Positions 11,256 through 21,879 of a stretch of DNA of 64,000 nucleotides are shown piece by piece; position 1 is the stretch's first letter; every line of letters begins with the position of its first letter. The stretch is from Shinisaurus crocodilurus (Eukaryota > Chordata > Lepidosauria > Squamata > Shinisauridae), in NCBI GenBank assembly GCA_021292165.1, contig CM037876.1, positions 212,061,825-212,125,824 of the forward strand, in the 5' to 3' direction. The position numbers were made by a program, and so were the translations under genes. The notes below the pieces were generated by a model. The model was not told the DNA's origin. It saw only the letters and a program-made list of their open reading frames with translations, and did no database searches.

Positions 11256-11299
<44 letters not shown>
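11256..11299. repeat. (TG)n(GA)n microsatellite
   Basis: About 15 TG units run directly into about 7 GA units. This is the same arrangement as the repeat at 1130-1234. Confidence 0.95.
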
Positions 11300-12500
11300 C
11301 TTCTCACATTTCTTTCATCAACATTCCTTTTGCTTTCCCCTCCCTACTCTTACAAGAATTTGCTAGCAAAAAAAGGCAGATACTTAGTTTGGCAGTAGAT
11401 AAATCTCGGAAAACCCTAATGCACATGTGGATGAGGAGCATGGAAGTGGTGTGTAAATACGCCAGGAATCTGTTGGTATTAGAAATGTCTGCTGTTGTGC
11501 CCATATGTCTGCTTATTTCCATACTAAAGACATTTACTGTATACATTTGCCACAAGGGAAAACTGCCGTCTACGATTCAGCGGTATTACTGGAAGAGCTG
11601 TATTGTATTTGTATTCGGCGGAGTCTTCCACTTCCAGTACATGCACAGATCTTCATTCGGTAGCCCCTTATCATTGAAAGAGTTCTTCAGACTATCTTTC
11701 ACCACCCAGCCAATTAGTGAATACTTCTCATTATGGGGCCTCCTGTCTGCAATATGTAACTGGCTACAGTCGTGGCAAAGAGACTCTCTCAGCGTATCGC
11801 TCTCAGCAAAGTGAGTGATCGTTAACGGCACCGGGGCTGGATAAAGCTTACAAATGAACAGCTCAAGAGTTGAGCTGCAAAGGCAGCAGCTTTTTGTAAT
11901 TCAAATTAAGTTAATAGCACAGTAACAAATTGCTGTTAATATTAGATTAACTTCTTTGGAAATATATGAATTCAGAAGAGTTTAAGGTTGCCTGGAGCTG
12001 GGCTGGCCAATGAAAGGGATTCAGTTGAGGGAAAGGGTGGGAGCAGCTATCTGAAGTGCAGACGTACCAGTAAGTGGAAGAGGTGGAATGGAAATGAAGT
12101 CAGCATTGGCAGAATAATTACTACAATATTATGGATTCAGGGGAAGGATACAGCTTTGATTTCCCTAACATTGTATAAGACTGAATCAAAATAAGACCAA
12201 ACACCTTCAACTACTACTGTTGCTAGAAATCATTTTACAATCTTTATTTTGTGGATGAGCAGACTTTGGTTTTGCATGGTCTCCTTTTGTTTTTACAAAA
12301 GTTGGTGGAAGGAAACCTAGTGTAGTTCCTCCCCTCATAGTTGACCAGTATTAGAATCTGAGCCGATTCTATATTTATAAAGCGGAAATGCATATGCAGG
12401 ATCTCTTAACAAAGGGATAACTAATCTGGAACATATTTTCAGGATGCTCAGGCCTCAGGGAGCTGAGGGGCAGATGGGGAATTGGTGAAGATCCCAGTAA
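11300..12500. other. no gene recognised
   Basis: A frame of 141 codons (11389-11814) and its antisense frame of 81 codons show no family features. No repeat stands out. I leave this stretch unassigned. Confidence 0.5.
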
Positions 12501-12507
12501 GTGGATG

Positions 12508-12844
12508 AGCTGCAGCCCAAGGGTAGAGGAGCACATGCTTTGCATACTGAAGGTTCCAAGTTCAATTAAATCCATGGAATCTCTAGGTGGAAAGGACCCG
12601 TCTGAAATCCTGGAGAACCACTGCGAATGAGTGTCAACCAGTCTTCCACAACCTGGTGCCCTCCAGATGTTTTGTACTACAAATCCCAGCATTCCTGATC
12701 ATTGGCCATGCTGTCTGGGGCTGATGGGAGTTGGAGACCAAAACATCTGGAGGGCACCAAGTTCGGGAAAGTTGGTGTAGGCAATACTGAGCTAGATGGA
12801 CCAATGATATAATGTTCATCTAGCTCGGTATTCCCTACACCAAC
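12508..12844 (+). mobile_element. tRNA-derived SINE interrupted by a foldback MITE
   Basis: The SINE head (12508-12640) has the form GGTAGAGGAGCACATGCTTTGC followed by AAGGTTCCAAGTTCAATTA, which are decayed A- and B-box regions. Its tail resumes at 12779 with CAATACTGAGCTAGATGGAC. Between them, 12643-12776 is a foldback whose arms carry CTCCAGATGTTTTG and CAAAACATCTGGAG. The segment 12771-12798 and its imperfect inverse 12817-12844 form a further hairpin with 28-bp arms. Confidence 0.7.
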
Positions 12845-13137
12845 CTTCCCCACCCTGCTAAAGGTGCGTATATAATCCTATGCACCTTTAGCAGGTGCCA
12901 ACAATGGCCTTTCTATGAGCCCAACTCCACTCATGGGATCTTAGGATCCAACCTATTTCCTATTGACCAGGGCAATCTCAATTTTCTGATACCTGGCCCT
13001 GATAAATCTCTTCCCTATTTTGCCTTGTGAGATTTCTGGGATGTCTTTTAAACATTTTGTTAGTGTGGGTTGCAAGAGTTGACATTTTTTCAGTCCCCAC
13101 CCACCCCACCCCGTATCCTAATCCAGAACTGTATGAG

Positions 13138-13160
13138 CTCTCTCTCTCTCTCTCTCTCTT
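13138..13160. repeat. (CT)n microsatellite
   Basis: About 11 CT units are uninterrupted. Confidence 0.95.
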
Positions 13161-13239
13161 CGTGGTTTGCTCCTAGAAGCAGCTGACCACATGGACCAGC
13201 CCTCAGAAGTTTAGTGACACACACTTTTTTCACATCGCC

Positions 13240-13312
13240 AAGAGTAGCTGGGTTCTGGCTAGATGGGCGATCTAGAAGTACAATAAATAAATAAAATAAA
13301 TAATTTTTAAAT
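13240..13312 (+). mobile_element. LINE 3' tail
   Basis: CTAGATGGGCGATCTAGAAG followed by AATAAATAAATAAAATAAAT resembles the L2-like LINE tail also seen at 29330-29412. Confidence 0.5.
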
Positions 13313-14811
13313 TTTGTTTTGTGCTGCATCAGCATCTATAAATTTGACTCAGAAGTAAGATTCGTTAAGGTTCAAGCACTGGGGGCAGGGATTAACTTGT
13401 TCTGAATGCAGGGTCTGATTCAAAATCTTAAATGCCATAGTGTATGCCTGTGGTCGCTAAACTGATTAAGAGGTGGTTATCTTTAGCAGTAAAAAGGCTA
13501 TCTGCTAATAGTAAATGCCATTTATCCTGCTCTGATTCTGGGAATGAATATTTATGCTGAGTGATGAGTACAGCACCATCAAAAGGTTTTTTTTTTGCTT
13601 TCTGTTCTTCAGAGCTGCAGAGATTATTCTACGTCTACAGCAGGCCTGGGCTTCAGTACTTGTTTCTATTAAGCAAATTTGCAGTGTTCACACAAAATTC
13701 ATGATTGCATTTTTATTCTGGATTTTGTTTTTCGCTGTTTTTAAAAAAGGAAATCATTCTTTCGCACCTAAGAATGTGGGTCACGGCAGGAGGGCCGTAT
13801 TCAGCACACACATATATATATATTTATGAACATGGTGCTGTACAATTCTTCTCCATTTTATGTGACATTCTGGTTGTGTTGTTACAGCCTCTGTGAAAAG
13901 GGGCCAATAATTCCTTCCTTCCTTCCAGGATTTTTCTTTTCTTTTTGTTTACAAGTTTAAAAATTAGGCACAGAAATGATTCAAAAAGCCAGTTACATGG
14001 TCACACTAGCATTGAATAGTTCTGAATGTAAAGAGGAAAGAGCAATAGAATGCAAACAGGATTTGCATGGGAGTCCATGTGGTACAGATGTGGTACAAAT
14101 AAATGAGTTGCCTGGATCATCATGGCGCTGTGCGCTGGCTCCGAAGAAGTACAACTTTCCAACTGTTCATGTACGCACTCCAAATCTCTCTCATTTACAG
14201 CTGAAGCTTGTCATGGGGGATGGGGGACGGACAGACGAAGCTCAATAAAACAGTCAGATTGGCTAGGAAAAGTGCACCTGTTGCCCTGTGGCTTAAATTT
14301 AGGGCATCTAAACTTTGGGCATCCCTGGCACTGGCATGGACCTGTCATCAGGGCTGCTTTGCCGCCCCATGTTGAGGAGAAAATACACAATAGTTTGCAA
14401 GTTGTTATGATCTCAGTTCCAATATTTAGTGGCTAGTGAGTCTTTGCATGGAGGAGGAGCAGCAGGTGCGCTTCATTTCCTTACACTACACAGATAATAT
14501 CACATATGGTGCAGATATCCAGTTCACAGGGCAGCTGATTCACATGATTCTCCCTCCACCCCACAACACACACACTTAAAATGCGGGAGGGGGAGAGAGG
14601 AGAGAGTATAGGCACAATCCTATGAGCCATGGGAGGACATCCCAGCCCAGGTGCCATAGAATTTTTCGTGCTACCCTCTCTGAGAGCAGAGAGGGAGGTC
14701 CACACTCGAATGGAAAGCTCCAACCTTTGGGAGCAATGGAGGAACAAAGACGCGCACACACAAATGGCCACAAAAGGCCAGTTAAAAAAAAGGGGGGGGG
14801 GAGAAAGCCAC
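13313..14811. other. no gene recognised
   Basis: There is a short ATATATATAT run near 13812 and there are several small open frames on both strands. None resembles a known protein or has splice signals that I can support. Confidence 0.5.
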
Positions 14812-14915
14812 ACCTGGTGCCTTCCAGGTGCTTTGGATTCCAACTCCCATCAGCACCAGCCAGCTGGGGCCAATGGTCAAGAATGCTGGGAGTACCATGT
14901 TGGGGAATGCTGCGA
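14812..14915. repeat. foldback MITE copy
   Basis: The left arm contains CCAACTCCCATCAGCACCAG and the right arm AATGCTGGGAGTACCATGTTG. The arms are degenerate. It belongs to the family of hAT-like foldbacks spread through the window. Confidence 0.5.
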
Positions 14916-15540
14916 CAGGACATAGGAGGTTCTTCTGTCTTCTGCCCTCCAGTAGGATTGCTCTGCACACGAATTTGGCATTTGTAGAACTGAGCATGCA
15001 TAGAACAGCCCCATCATCATAATGTCTGCGTGGGGAGGCAGGGGATGAGCTTGCTGCAGCTCCACAATCAGATAAAGGCTTTTGACTGGCCTGCAACATG
15101 TCTGAAATGAGCCATGCTTTACCGTGGTGGAATGCAGGCTGAAGGAAACCACGATAATCATAGGAGTAATTACGGGCAACACTTTGGTTACCTTCACAGC
15201 CTCATTTTGTCTACAGGAATAAACCCTTCCAAATACAAACAGCTACAATCATAAATCTAAGAAATACAGAAATAAGTATAAATACTACTTTGAATCACCA
15301 TCAGCCTAAAATAACAACTGAATTTCTTCGCTCTTTGATCATCCAAACACCCCAGGCTCCTTGAATAATGGCGGATGTAGTTCACTAAAAAGAAAAAAAG
15401 AGAGCTGAATTATGAGGGCAACAAAGGCTGCACTCCTATGTGCTTTACTTGGGAGCAAGTACCTAACGTCAGTGAGGCTTACTTCCACGTAAACACACAT
15501 GCATAGGATAAGGATTTTTGGAAGTACCTTTTCATATAGG

Positions 15541-15668
15541 ATGGGGTGGGAAATTTATAGCCTTCCAGATATTTTGGCCTTCAACTTCCTTCAGCCCTAG
15601 CCAGTATAGCCAATGGTGAGGTGAGTTGTAGGACAAAGCATATGGAGGGCCACAAGTTGCCAACCCCT
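15541..15668. repeat. foldback MITE copy
   Basis: GGTGGGAAATTTATAG and CTTCCAGATATTTTGGCC on the left face GACAAAGCATATGGAGGGCC and TTGCCAACCCC on the right. A copy of the palindromic AATCCTATGCA-type repeat lies just upstream at 15430-15510. Confidence 0.6.
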
Positions 15669-15679
15669 GAAATAGGAGA

Positions 15680-16440
15680 ATGAAGGACCAAACCAGACAA
15701 GCCATGAACTGTATTAATGCACCATGTCTGCATGTAGAGTTTTATGAACCCCCTCACGGATTTTGTGCCCCCCCACTGGCCCTGCCACCACTGTCGAATT
15801 TGCCACAGTGGCGGCAGCAACCCCACTCCATGATTTTTCAAACAAACAAGGCATGTGGGAGCCTGTGGCTTGTTTAGAAGTAGAATCGGGCCCTTAGAAG
15901 CATCCCGGGAGTGCATTTCTGTTTCTAAACAAGCTGTGTGTTGTTCTCTGGGCGTCTTGCTTCTGTGCAAAATCGTTGTGGGTGGGTTTGCTGCTGCAGC
16001 AAATTTGTGGCTCATTATATTATGTTTGTTTTGAAAATGTGTAGCAACACTGTGGAAACATTTTAATGTTATAGAGTTTAATTGGAACTAAACATAGTCC
16101 GTGACAATTCTGGAAAAAGGCAACGAAACAAGAGGAGCAAACCGGTTTCTTGTCGGAGGAAATAAGTGGAGAAAGCCATCCCAAAAGAAGAAACAGAGGA
16201 AGGCCCATATCAGCTTACAGCAAAGTCAGGACTTTTGGGACACCAAACCCCTGAAAGATAAGAGACAGAAGGCGGTACTAAAGAGGACTCAATTGATTTG
16301 ATTTATATTGGAAATTGTAGCATGCTTATTGTTGCAAATTTAAATGTGCATGTAAAATTTTTTTAAAGGGATAAAAATAACAGCTTTTTGTAAGTGATTC
16401 TGAGTAAGTTTGATGATGGTGGCATTTGCTTTTTTCTAAC
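15680..16440. other. no gene recognised
   Basis: Mixed-composition intergenic DNA with no supported feature. Confidence 0.5.
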
Positions 16441-16523
16441 ACAGCTGCAGCAAATTCAGCAGCAGCGATTTCAGTGGTGGGAGGAGGGGTTCCTGGGGGT
16501 TTCCGGGGCTGGGGAAATTGCAC

Positions 16524-16565
16524 CAGTCGAGTCAACTTCCTAACCTCTGGAAGTTGACTCGACTG
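16524..16565. repeat. perfect hairpin, 17-bp arms
   Basis: CAGTCGAGTCAACTTCC at 16524-16540 and its exact reverse complement at 16549-16565 flank an 8-nt loop. It is not followed by a T-run. Its role is unknown. Confidence 0.9.
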
Positions 16566-16879
16566 TCCCTGCCCCATACGTAGGTCTCCGTCCTGCTGAG
16601 GGTGATACATGCATGGCATTCCTAGCTTGATGCAAAGCTGAGCAAACAGACAAACAGTATGTGAGAGAAAAGACAAGGCTGAGCTGTTTTCCTCTTTCTC
16701 CTTCCTTTGACCTGATTCACAGGCTACTGCAGAGACATAGGGGCTGCTTTTCCTAAGTTCCTTACCACTCTGATAACATCTAGATCAGGGGTGGGTGGAT
16801 ATCAGGCTTGTGGGATATACTTTGTTTTCGACCAGAGCCCTAATAGCCACCAACCTGATGCTAATGCAAAAGACATATA

Positions 16880-17128
16880 CAGTAATACCTTGGATTGCAA
16901 GTAACTTGGTTTGAGAGCGTTTTGCAAGACAAGCAAATGTTTAAATATTTGTTTAATTTCTTTTTACTTGATATACAAGCGACGTCTTGCAATACAAGTA
17001 CTGTAGTACGGCTTAAATTAAAAATCTCTGTACAAATTTTTTTGGGAAGATTTTGTTTTGATATAAGAGTGTTTTGGATTACAAGCACGTTTCCGGAACA
17101 ATTATGCTCTCAATCCAAGGCATGACTG
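16880..17128 (+). mobile_element. Tigger/pogo-like MITE, 249 bp
   Basis: The termini are inverted, CAGTAATACCTTGGATTG on the left and CAATCCAAGGCATGACTG on the right. They are flanked on both sides by TA, as expected for a Tc1/mariner-superfamily insertion. There is no transposase. A second copy in the opposite orientation lies at 27216-27460. It sits about 170 bp beyond the proposed LMO1 polyadenylation signal. Confidence 0.85.
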
Positions 17129-17298
17129 TACTTAGAATTAAAGAATTCTGAGCCCAGGAATTTGTTCGAACTACCAGAACTGAACGGAGTTGACAGTCTT
17201 TCCATACCAAAATGCACTCCTGGTTACCCAAAATGTTTCTTAATTTCAGCTGTATAATTTAAGGCACTGAGTTTGGGGTGGGGGCAGGGGGTCTTCAT

Positions 17299-17304
17299 TT
17301 TATT
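17299..17304 (-). promoter_or_regulatory. LMO1: candidate LMO1 polyadenylation signal AATAAA
   Basis: AATAAA reads on the minus strand about 550 nt after the LMO1 stop codon. An ATTAAA variant occurs earlier near 17516. Choosing between them needs transcript data. Confidence 0.5.
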
Positions 17305-17852
17305 TTGGCTGTTGTTAAAACAATTGGGAGCCAGAAATCCTTGCCAATCTACCGTAAATCACCCAGAGATCAATCTTCTGTAAATAATCAGAGATCTACC
17401 AGATCTCCTTTCTGCCTGCACTGATCTATATGTACAGGCTGAGCGATATGCATTCTTTCTATGTGAACACCACCTGAATGAACGACAGCTGAAGATGACC
17501 AGGAAACATTCATAATTTTTAATTCACACCTGTAATAAAATTGCATTACATTTCTCATAAAATAAATGTTCCAGTTTATATACAGAAAAACAGACTGTAC
17601 AGAGCCCTCCCTCAAATCCCCCCCCCCAAAAACTCACGAACATACAGGCAATGCAGTGCTCAGCTAAGCAGGCACAACTGTACATCTAAAATTGTAACTG
17701 CTTTGTGTTGTGGGGGGAAATACTACAATGTATATAGTCCTCTGTGGACTATATGGAGAATTAAAAAAATATTGCAGGCAAGCTGACAGACGCCCTTCAC
17801 TGCTAGTGTGGCTGAACGTCCATCCCACAGTGTCTCAGCAAAGCGGGGTTTG
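17299..17852 (-). other. LMO1: LMO1 3' untranslated region (proposed extent)
   Basis: The segment follows the TAA stop and reaches the first AATAAA on the minus strand. It holds no recognised repeat. It includes a small perfect hairpin (17732-17740 against 17746-17754, 9-bp arms). The open frame antisense to the plus strand at 17388-17615 lies in this UTR and has no family features. The true 3' end is inferred. Confidence 0.55.
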
Positions 17853-17958
17853 TTACTGAACTTGGGGCTCAAAGCTTCCATTCAGTTGGCCCTCCTCATA
17901 GTCCATCTGACACAAGATCATGTTGTTCTTCAGGAAAAACTTGTCCCCCACGCAAAAT
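17853..17958 (-). CDS. LMO1: LMO1 exon 4, coding part (C-terminal end)
   Basis: On the minus strand this exon follows an acceptor reading TGCATTTTAG and begins with one base that completes an Arg codon. It then encodes FCVGDKFFLKNNMILCQMD, finishing the second LIM domain with its last zinc ligands (Cys-x-x-Asp). A short tail ending in PQVQ precedes TAA at 17853-17855. It is 106 nt: one split base, 34 codons and the stop. The tail EEGQLNGSFEPQVQ is of LMO1 type and differs from the LMO3 tail. The LIM2 domain is split between this exon and exon 3 exactly in phase. LMO1 acts in the nucleus as a bridging factor between LDB1 and bHLH/GATA proteins. Confidence 0.97.
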
Positions 17959-18469
17959 CTAAAATGCAAACATAAATCAATGAATAAATAAAATCATTTA
18001 CATAAGAAAATCAAATGTTTAACTGCTTTTACTAAATCCCGAGTAGCTGAATAATACGTCATTTCTACTTAGTATGTTTACTTCCCATTAACCTTTGAGA
18101 AAAAAGAGGCACTCACGTGATGTGTCTTTTGCCCACCTAAACATTTTTGTGCAAGGACAGATTCAAATCACTTTTTTGAGCTGCTCTGAGTCAATTACTT
18201 TTCTCAATCAGTTATTCAGAAATCCATGCAGTACCATGACCAGGAATTAGGGCTGAGTGAGGTGGCTTGGCTCAAGTGGCAAATTTTAAATGGCAGAAAA
18301 TTGTCAGTTATTTAGTTTATGGTTATATTTTTACCACCACAGAGAGAGGTGGGTGGGAAGAGCATCATTTAGATATACTTCCTCAGCCATAAAAATGTCT
18401 ATAACTGATTATAGAAAGGTCAAATAGACCCAGAGATTCTCAGGCCTCAAATATCAGGCTTGTTCAACT

Positions 18470-18570
18470 AGTGTTTATTTATTTAAAAATAATACTTCTG
18501 AATCACTCCTCCACTCCATGAGTGCTCAAGGTGATTTACAATAAAACCATAAACATAATAAAATACAATG
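18470..18570 (-). mobile_element. LINE 3' tail fragment
   Basis: GTTTATTTATTTAAAAATAA then CATGAGTGCTCAAGGTGATT resembles the minus-strand LINE tail at 63725-64000 (CTCAAGGCGATGTAGGCAC there). Confidence 0.55.
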
Positions 18571-18592
18571 GTTTCAAACAAAATTTTATTTA

Positions 18593-18819
18593 TTTATTTA
18601 TAATATTTATACCCCACCTTTTTTCCTGCAAGGAACCCAAGGCGGCTTACATAGTCCTCCTCTCTCCATTTTATCCTCACAACAACCCTGTGAAGTAGGT
18701 TAGGCTAAGAGTCAGTGACTGGCCCAAAGTTACCCAGTGAGTTTCATGGCCAAGCAGGGACTAGAACCTGGATCTCCCGAGTCCCAGTCCAACACTCTCA
18801 CCACTACGCCACACTGGCG
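18593..18819 (-). mobile_element. Sauria SINE
   Basis: Read on the minus strand, the tRNA-like head contains GCGTAGTGGTGAGAGTGTTG and the B box GGGAGATCCAGGTTCTAGTC. A conserved middle (CAGTCACTGACTCTTAGCC, AGGGTTGTTGTGAGGATAA) follows, then a tail of AAATAAATAAATAAA. This family is characteristic of squamates and is the best taxonomic clue in the window. A plus-strand copy occurs at 36193-36427. Confidence 0.92.
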
Positions 18820-18949
18820 TATTGGTTAAACATAATTAAATTGGTTAAACAAAATTAAAACATAACTGATAATAATAAAATAGGGGAACCTTCTAAAATC
18901 AGAGATGAGCCTTAATCAGTAATAGCTCAACAGAATAGTATACCAGTAG

Positions 18950-19380
18950 TAGTACTAGTAGTAGTAGTTATTATTATTAAAATTTGTGTTGCTTCCCGCT
19001 GTAAAAAGCAGTCTCGAAGCGACTTACACAAATACAGAAATTCATAACAGAAAATAACAAAATCAATTAAAACCATAATCAGCACAATAATACAAATAAA
19101 AATGAACACCATAAGCATGTAATCTAAAAACAATACAATACAGAAAGTGTTCATCCACAATACAAAAATTCTCTTCCCTGCCCCCGCCCCCCGAATGAAC
19201 CTCGCAGAAGGAGCCCACAACAATTATGCCATACGTCCAAAGGCCTGGGAAAATAAGCATGTCTTTGCCAAAAAGATGGCAGAGTATACCCCGAAATTGT
19301 AACACTCCAGGCAATTCTGAGGACCCTATCAGAAGGGACCGGTTCTGATCCATTCCATACTCTCTCACAGTAATCTGCCC
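18950..19380 (-). mobile_element. LINE 3' end (L2-like), minus strand
   Basis: A TAG/TTA simple repeat is followed by GTAAAAAGCAGTCTCGAAGCG and a long A/C-rich stretch. This is the usual appearance of an L2-like LINE tail in reverse. It is noncoding. Confidence 0.45.
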
Positions 19381-20047
19381 AGCTTCAGGTTGAGATCTGC
19401 AGGAGAGAACTGGTGAAGCTCAGCAGGAATCCAGCAGCAGAGCAGGACCATGGACAGTTCACGGTGGAGCAGCAAGATAGTCACTGGCTAGATACAGAAG
19501 AGCACCCAAGCACAAGCTAGTATGGCTGCTCCAGCCAGTAGCTGGAACTACAAATGAGGGCTTATGTAGCCCTGTGGTCAGATCTGATGTACCTAACTCT
19601 GCTGGTGCTTAAAAAGGCTGAGCCTGAGGCTGTGTGCTGGCTCTAGTGGGAAAGCCTTGACTTGCTCCTGGAGGTGGCATAGAGGCCAAGTGGCGCCTTC
19701 TTGCACTGCTGCATTTTCTAAGGATGAGTCTTCAGAGTCAGAGCAGGAATACAGAGCTCCCTCTCCAGGCTGAGCAGGCAAAGGCTTCCTTCGCTCCTGG
19801 GGCTCTTTCCCCATGGGGGTCATCTTCCGGGACCCTTTGTGCAGATCATTCTTGCCCCCCCATCTTCCCCATCCTCTATATCTTCAGACCCCTCCTCAGA
19901 TAATAAGCAGTTCGGACTCATGGACCTCACAATGAGAAAAAAACAATGTTGTGAGTCCACCTTAAGTCTACAAGCCCCTGTTGGTAGTGAAACTAAATGA
20001 ATCTCCATGATACCTATCAATTGACACGTAGTGTCATTGTTAGGACC

Positions 20048-20196
20048 AGTAGTTTACAGGGGTGGGAAGAAGGTAGATCTTCAGATGTTTTGGACTTTGA
20101 CTCCCAAAGGCCCCTGCCAGCATGGCCAATGGTCAGGAATGCTGGGAGTTGAAATCCAAAACATCTGCAGATCTACTTTCTGCCCACCCCTGGTTT
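20048..20196. repeat. foldback MITE with CAGGGGTGGG termini
   Basis: ACAGGGGTGGGAAGAAGGTA on the left faces CTTTCTGCCCACCCCTGG on the right. Inner arms carry CTTCAGATGTTTTGGA and TCCAAAACATCTGCAG. hAT-like ends are evident, but the flanking 8-mers are not a clean duplication. Confidence 0.65.
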
Positions 20197-21879
20197 AAAA
20201 GACCTGTGGTCCATCCTTACCTTAGGTGCAGAAAGAGATCTTGCACAAAACTATCTTCTCTCTTGGTCTCTTTCCTTTCTAAAACATTAATCTATGTCTA
20301 TGTAAACTCTTACAAACAGAGAGACTGTCTCACATCACATAGTCATTGAATGCTGCGCAAACATAATAAGCACCCTGTCTTGGTTGCCTTCTTTCTTCCC
20401 CTGATATCCATGCACCCATTTTGGTGAATGACTATTCAGAATTATGGCCTTTTACACACAGTTCCCCCTGTCCCAATGCATTAAGTAAAGATGTGGAGCG
20501 GGGACAAGGCCCATGCCTGCTAGCCCCACCTCTAACGTTTGCGCACCTCATCCCCAATGTCTGCATGTTTGGCATTATGACTGAAAATGGCAGTGGTAGG
20601 GGGCTATGCATGCACTCCATGTGACTAAGAACCCCGATCGCTCAGGGTCCTCAGCCTTTTCAGATGTCACACCACACATGTGAATGTCGGAGGCAGTTCT
20701 GGTGGGGCATGCAATGTCACATGAACACCCTTTGTAACATCTATCAGTTGAACTACAGGTAGCAAGGCTAACATGATAACACTGTCCGTACTTCATACTT
20801 CCCTAGGTACCATCACAATACATGGAAAAAAATTGCTGATTGCTGATTTTCCATTGCTGATGGAAAAAAATAACATATTGTCTCTCTGCCACCAAGCCGC
20901 ACATTTTCATTCCAACTAGGCTTCCACAGAGATAAAATCCCATGGATTATTGCCTACCTCATGATGCCCATATTTCTGTAGCCCTGGGGTGACTCACAGT
21001 ATTTACTGCATTTGATAGGCTATGAAGCCCCTTCCTTGCTGCAGTGCGTGCAGCGTGTAATAACGAAGAATACATAGACGTTTCCTCGGGACTCTGTTAG
21101 CCTTTGATGGAAGCGCAAGGTCTTCTATATACAATGTAAACTATTCTGTTTGAATGGAGGCTTGTGCTATTTAACTAATTTTATCAGAATATCATTTAGA
21201 TTTTTAAAAAATATGTTCCAAATATCGTTATTTGAAGGGCAAGGCTGGAGAGAGAAGTCAACATATACCTCACACTTCCTGTTCTGTATTTAGGACAAAT
21301 AATGTTTTGTGGAATGGTGAGTGAGTGGGTGGTCAGGGGAGCATAGTTCCCTGACAAAATAACCCTAACTGTGCAAGAAGAATACTTCATGCATACTAAA
21401 TATATGGATGGAGTGGAGGTGTCAGCCCTTGCAATTTGTTTGATAAGTAATGCATTTCTTCTCAGCAAGGGACAAGGAACCAGCTACACACACTGCAGGC
21501 TAACTTGTTCACTGGCAGCGAGAAACTTGCTCATGCCACCAGAGAGTCTTGTTTTTTAAGCTTTGGAAAACACACTTCATTTCACTACCAACACTGGAAG
21601 CCTGTGGACTTAAGAAGGATCTGCACACACTGACAAACAAGTGCACTGTATTTCTATCTCAGAACTGTTGGTGAGGGCCAGAATACTCCTGGCCCTACAA
21701 GGGAAAGTGGTTTCTAACAAGTTTCATAAAATAATGTCAGAGACTGTGTGTCTTAGTCCAAATTCCTATATGAGTGCAGCTGGTTGGGAACTGCTTACCA
21801 AGGGTTCAGTCAAGGAACCATATCAGGGGAATTGGAGATATGGTTATTTCTCACACAAATGTCACCTGGTCTCCAGAAA

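Noticed and set aside
11389..11814. A 141-codon frame as a gene
   Set aside because: No domain, repeat or splice evidence. A frame of this length is expected by chance in 64 kb read in six frames.
17388..17615. A 75-codon minus-strand frame as a separate gene
   Set aside because: It lies inside the proposed LMO1 3' UTR and has no recognisable motif or splice context.
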